This document shows, piece after piece, positions 5,267-7,383 of a stretch of DNA of 7,383 nucleotides. Source of the stretch: an uncultured Prevotellaceae bacterium (GTDB lineage: Bacteria; Bacteroidota; Bacteroidia; Bacteroidales; Bacteroidaceae). The notes beneath the pieces were generated by a model that saw nothing but the letters and a program-made list of their open reading frames with translations, had not been told where the DNA came from and searched no databases. The stretch lies in contig CALDLA010000073.1 of assembly GCA_937898415.1 (NCBI GenBank), positions 1-7,383 on the forward strand, read 5' to 3'. A program made the position numbers and the translations under genes. Position 1 is the first letter of the stretch. Every line of letters starts with the position of its first letter.

Positions 5267-5301
5267 AGAAGTGAAGAAGTGAAAAGTGAGAAGTGAAAAG
5301 T
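5257..5301 (+). repeat. GA-rich 8-mer/7-mer tandem repeat across the pta stop codon and the pta-ackA gap
   Basis: Three perfect copies of GAAGAAGT (5257-5264, 5265-5272, 5273-5280) are followed by three 7-mers, GAAAAGT, GAGAAGT and GAAAAGT (5281-5301). The first copy encodes Lys-Lys and the first base of the TGA stop. The repeat ends about 9 nt before the ackA ATG, so it fills nearly the whole intergenic gap. Similar GTGAARAGT-type stretches are, as I recall, common between genes in Prevotella and relatives. Slippage here would change the spacing between the two genes and, in the first unit, the Pta C-terminus. Confidence 0.9.
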
Positions 5302-5310
5302 CAAGAAGAT

Positions 5311-6501
5311 ATGAAGATATTAGTATTAAACTGTGGTTCGTCGTCTATTAAGTACGCCCTGTACAACATGGACGACAAGAGCGTGATGACCAGTGGTGGT
5401 GCCGAGCGCGTAGGCTTGGACGGTGCCTTTGTGAAGGTGAAGCTTGCCAACGGCGAAAAGAAGCAGATTATGCACGACATTCCCGAGCACACCGAGGGCG
5501 TGAAGTTCATCTTCTCATTGCTGACCGACCCTGAGATTGGCGTCATCAAGAGTCTTGACGAGATTGATGCCGTAGGTCACCGCATGGTGCATGGCGGCGA
5601 GAAGTTCAACAAGAGTGTCCTCCTGACCGACGAGGTGCTGAAAGCCTTCGAAGAGTGCTCTGACCTGGCTCCGCTGCACAACCCCGCCAACCTGAAGGGT
5701 GTGAACGCCGTGAAGGAGCTGATGCCCGGTCTACCCCAGGTGGGTGTCTTTGACACCGCCTTCCACCAGACCATGCCGCCGAAGGCCTTCATGTACGCTA
5801 TTCCTTATGAACTGTACGAGAAGTACGGTATCCGCCGCTACGGTTTCCACGGAACCTCTCACCGCTATGTCTCAGCCCGTGCCTGCGAGTTCCTCGGCAT
5901 CCCCGCTGAGGGCACGAAGATGGTGACCTGCCACGTGGGTAATGGTGGTTCTATTGCTGCTGTGGTTGATGGCAAGTGCGTCGACACCTCGATGGGTCTC
6001 ACTCCGTTGGAGGGTTTGGTCATGGGTACCCGTGCCGGTGATATCGACGGCGGTGCTGTGACGTTCATAGAGAAGAAGCTCGGACTCGACGCTGACGGTA
6101 TGTCGAACCTGCTGAACAAGAAGAGCGGCGTGGCCGGCTTGACAGGTGGAAGCAGTGATATGCGCGACGTGGAGAATGCCGCCAAGAACGGTGACGAGCG
6201 TGCCCAACTGGCCCAGGACATGTACTTCTATCGTATTAAGAAATATATCGGTGCCTACGCTGCCGCCATGGGCGGTCTCGACGTGGTGGTCTTCACGGCC
6301 GGTGTCGGCGAGAATCAGATTGGCATGCGCTCTGAGGTCTGCAAGAACATGGAGTTCCTCGGCATCAAGTTCGATGAGCAGAAGAACAACGTCCGCGGCG
6401 AGGAGGCTGTCATCTCGGCTGACGACTCAAAGGTGAAGGTTGTCGTCATCCCCACTGACGAGGAGCTGATGATTGCCACCGACACGATGAACCTGCTCTA
6501 A
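5311..6501 (+). CDS. ackA: Acetate kinase
   Basis: The enzyme transfers phosphate from acetyl phosphate to ADP, giving acetate and ATP, the second step after Pta and a main ATP source in fermenters. It has 396 residues, normal for the family. From the ATG at 5311 the active-site residues known in the Methanosarcina enzyme fall at the same numbers: N7 (LVLNCGSSSIKY), R91 (VGHRMVHGG), D148 (VGVFDTAFHQTMP), H180 (RRYGFHGTSH), R241 (MGTRAGDIDGG) and E384 (IPTDEE). The nucleotide-binding HVGNGGS (208-214) is present. This agreement favours 5311 over an in-frame start 18 nt earlier at 5293, which lies in the GA repeat. The reverse pathway could also activate acetate. The stop codon at 6499-6501 overlaps the recO stop on the other strand. 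Confidence 0.98.
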   Translation: MKILVLNCGSSSIKYALYNMDDKSVMTSGGAERVGLDGAFVKVKLANGEKKQIMHDIPEHTEGVKFIFSLLTDPEIGVIKSLDEIDAVGHRMVHGGEKFNKSVLLTDEVLKAFEECSDLAPLHNPANLKGVNAVKELMPGLPQVGVFDTAFHQTMPPKAFMYAIPYELYEKYGIRRYGFHGTSHRYVSARACEFLGIPAEGTKMVTCHVGNGGSIAAVVDGKCVDTSMGLTPLEGLVMGTRAGDIDGGAVTFIEKKLGLDADGMSNLLNKKSGVAGLTGGSSDMRDVENAAKNGDERAQLAQDMYFYRIKKYIGAYAAAMGGLDVVVFTAGVGENQIGMRSEVCKNMEFLGIKFDEQKNNVRGEEAVISADDSKVKVVVIPTDEELMIATDTMNLL

Positions 6502-7226
6502 TCACCCCACATCTCCTGCAACACCCCGAGCGAACGCAGCTCGGGGAATGCAGGCAGATGAAGGCGATAGTAACTGAGGGCAATCTCCAAAAGACGGCCA
6601 CGGTCGTGGTGCGACAGGCGGAAAAGATGCATCGTGGCATAGTCCATGCGCATCATCAACTGCACTTTCTCAGCCTCCTGAGGCAGCAGGACGTCACGGT
6701 GAAGGGGTAGCTGCAGGCAGAATTCGGAGGCGCGCAAGTCGAAGTAGCAGCCCTCAACGTAATTGTCCAGATTGGGATAGAAACCTAAGAAGCGGGCCAT
6801 ACGCATGAGGAACACCAGGTGGAAGTTCGCAACAGGGCCATTGGCACCGTCCAACCACTGCAGACTGCTGGCCACGTAGTCGAACATCGGCATGTTCTGC
6901 TGCTCTCCCTTTAGGGCGTGGAACAGAAACTCAGCCAGGAATAACGTGATGCTCAGCTTAGCGGGATCTGTCTGCAACGACGGCAGGGGCATCCGGAGGG
7001 TAGCATTGCGAATCTTCTGAAGCTGTAGCCGAGGACGGACGTCAGCCTCAATGCTCAGAAGGGTCAGCGGCTGGAAGAGTTGCTTCTTCAACTTCCCACG
7101 CTGTGTCTTCGGCAACTGCACGGCAAACGACAGTCGCCCATGTTCGCGGGTGAACATTTCAATAATCATCCGCGACTCGCCATACTTGAAGGCATGCAGC
7201 ACTATAGCCTCTGTTTTCACCAACAT
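6498..7226 (-). CDS. recO: DNA repair protein RecO
   Basis: RecO works with RecR (and RecF) to load RecA on gaps coated with single-strand binding protein. The 242-residue protein has the typical N-terminal OB-fold start, MLVKTEAIVLHAFKYGESRMII (1-22), then FTREHGRLSF (25-34), and the helical C-terminal domain with LFLAEFLFHAL (95-105), FHLVFLMRMARFLGFYP (135-151) and CYFDLRASEF (160-169). The four-cysteine zinc site of some RecO proteins is absent; only Cys160 and Cys170 remain. The ATG at 7226 matches the usual family start. A longer frame from TTG 7244 would run through the promoter -7 box. The stop (TAG, 6498-6500) overlaps the ackA stop tail to tail by 4 nt (6498-6501). It is divergent from the tRNA-Glu gene. 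Confidence 0.95.
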   Translation of the reverse strand: MLVKTEAIVLHAFKYGESRMIIEMFTREHGRLSFAVQLPKTQRGKLKKQLFQPLTLLSIEADVRPRLQLQKIRNATLRMPLPSLQTDPAKLSITLFLAEFLFHALKGEQQNMPMFDYVASSLQWLDGANGPVANFHLVFLMRMARFLGFYPNLDNYVEGCYFDLRASEFCLQLPLHRDVLLPQEAEKVQLMMRMDYATMHLFRLSHHDRGRLLEIALSYYRLHLPAFPELRSLGVLQEMWGD

Positions 7227-7231
7227 ACGTG

Positions 7232-7239
7232 CAAAATTA
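7232..7239 (-). promoter_or_regulatory. Likely -7 box of the recO promoter, very close to the start codon
   Basis: TAATTTTG on the minus strand (7232-7239) fully matches TAnnTTTG. No TTTG lies at the right distance upstream, so the -33 part is poor. The box ends only 5 nt before the ATG at 7226, so the transcript would start at or next to that ATG. Confidence 0.55.
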
Positions 7240-7279
7240 CACAAAAAACAGCAAACGGCGGCATTTTTCTTTAAGAAAA

Positions 7280-7311
7280 TTTGGCTGATTCGAAAAATAG
7301 TCGTACCTTTG
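7280..7311 (+). promoter_or_regulatory. Promoter of the tRNA-Glu gene
   Basis: TTTG (7280-7283) and TACCTTTG (7304-7311) are separated by exactly 20 nt, a full match to the Bacteroidota consensus. The start site would be near 7317, about 13 nt before the mature tRNA 5' end. Confidence 0.88.
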
Positions 7312-7329
7312 CACCCGCTTTTGCGCTTT

Positions 7330-7383
7330 GGTCCCTTCGTCTATCGGTTAGGACGAGAGATTTTCATTCTCTAAAGAGGAGTT
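7330..7383 (+). tRNA. tRNA-Glu (anticodon UUC), 3' end beyond the window
   Basis: The acceptor 5' strand GGTCCCT (7330-7336), TC, a D arm GTCT...GGAC (7339-7354) with loop ATCGGTTA, and an anticodon stem AGAGA/TCTCT (7356-7360 / 7368-7372) around loop TTTTCAT (7361-7367) place TTC at anticodon positions 34-36. The 4-nt variable region (7373-7376) and the T-stem start AGGAG TT (7377-7383) follow before the window ends. The layout matches E. coli tRNA-Glu. The T loop, 3' acceptor strand and any following tRNA genes cannot be seen. Confidence 0.93.

Overview
The window looks like a chromosomal piece of a Bacteroidota bacterium, most likely Prevotella or a close relative. The evidence is repeated promoters of the TTTG-N19-21-TAnnTTTG type, the near absence of Shine-Dalgarno sequences, the protein sequences of Pta, AckA and RecO, and GC-rich third codon positions in the core genes beside AT-rich gaps. 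The genus is an inference; no rRNA is present.

Left part (1 to about 2257) is accessory DNA. It opens with five tandem copies of a 22-nt, nearly palindromic repeat that probably continues off the left edge. A HEPN/MNT toxin-antitoxin pair follows, whose HEPN reading frame is broken by an apparent loss of one base near 377. Its nucleotidyltransferase gene is intact. A strong hairpin terminator separates it from a second, convergent MNT-type nucleotidyltransferase that has no HEPN partner. Next comes a junction (about 1821-1847) made of one stray copy of the 22-nt repeat. Two convergent reading frames, one from each side, both run into this copy and lose their 3' ends. The right-hand one would be the toxin of an intact antitoxin gene (1891-2181) that has its own promoter and a perfect 19-bp palindrome over the -33 box. 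So three antitoxin-like genes survive while their toxins are frameshifted, missing or cut off.

Middle part (2258-4255): a 609-residue membrane protein with about eight or nine transmembrane segments and a large soluble C-terminal half. It is transcribed leftwards from a promoter that diverges from pta. It resembles a Bacteroidota family of unknown function that I recall as DUF6057.

Right part (4256-7383) is core metabolism and housekeeping. The pta-ackA operon encodes the acetyl-CoA to acetyl phosphate to acetate pathway, which yields ATP during fermentation. The two genes are separated by an unusual GA-rich 8/7-mer tandem repeat. recO (recombinational repair) runs in the opposite direction; its stop codon overlaps that of ackA by 4 nt. 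Divergent from recO is a tRNA-Glu(UUC) gene, cut by the window end, with a clear promoter.
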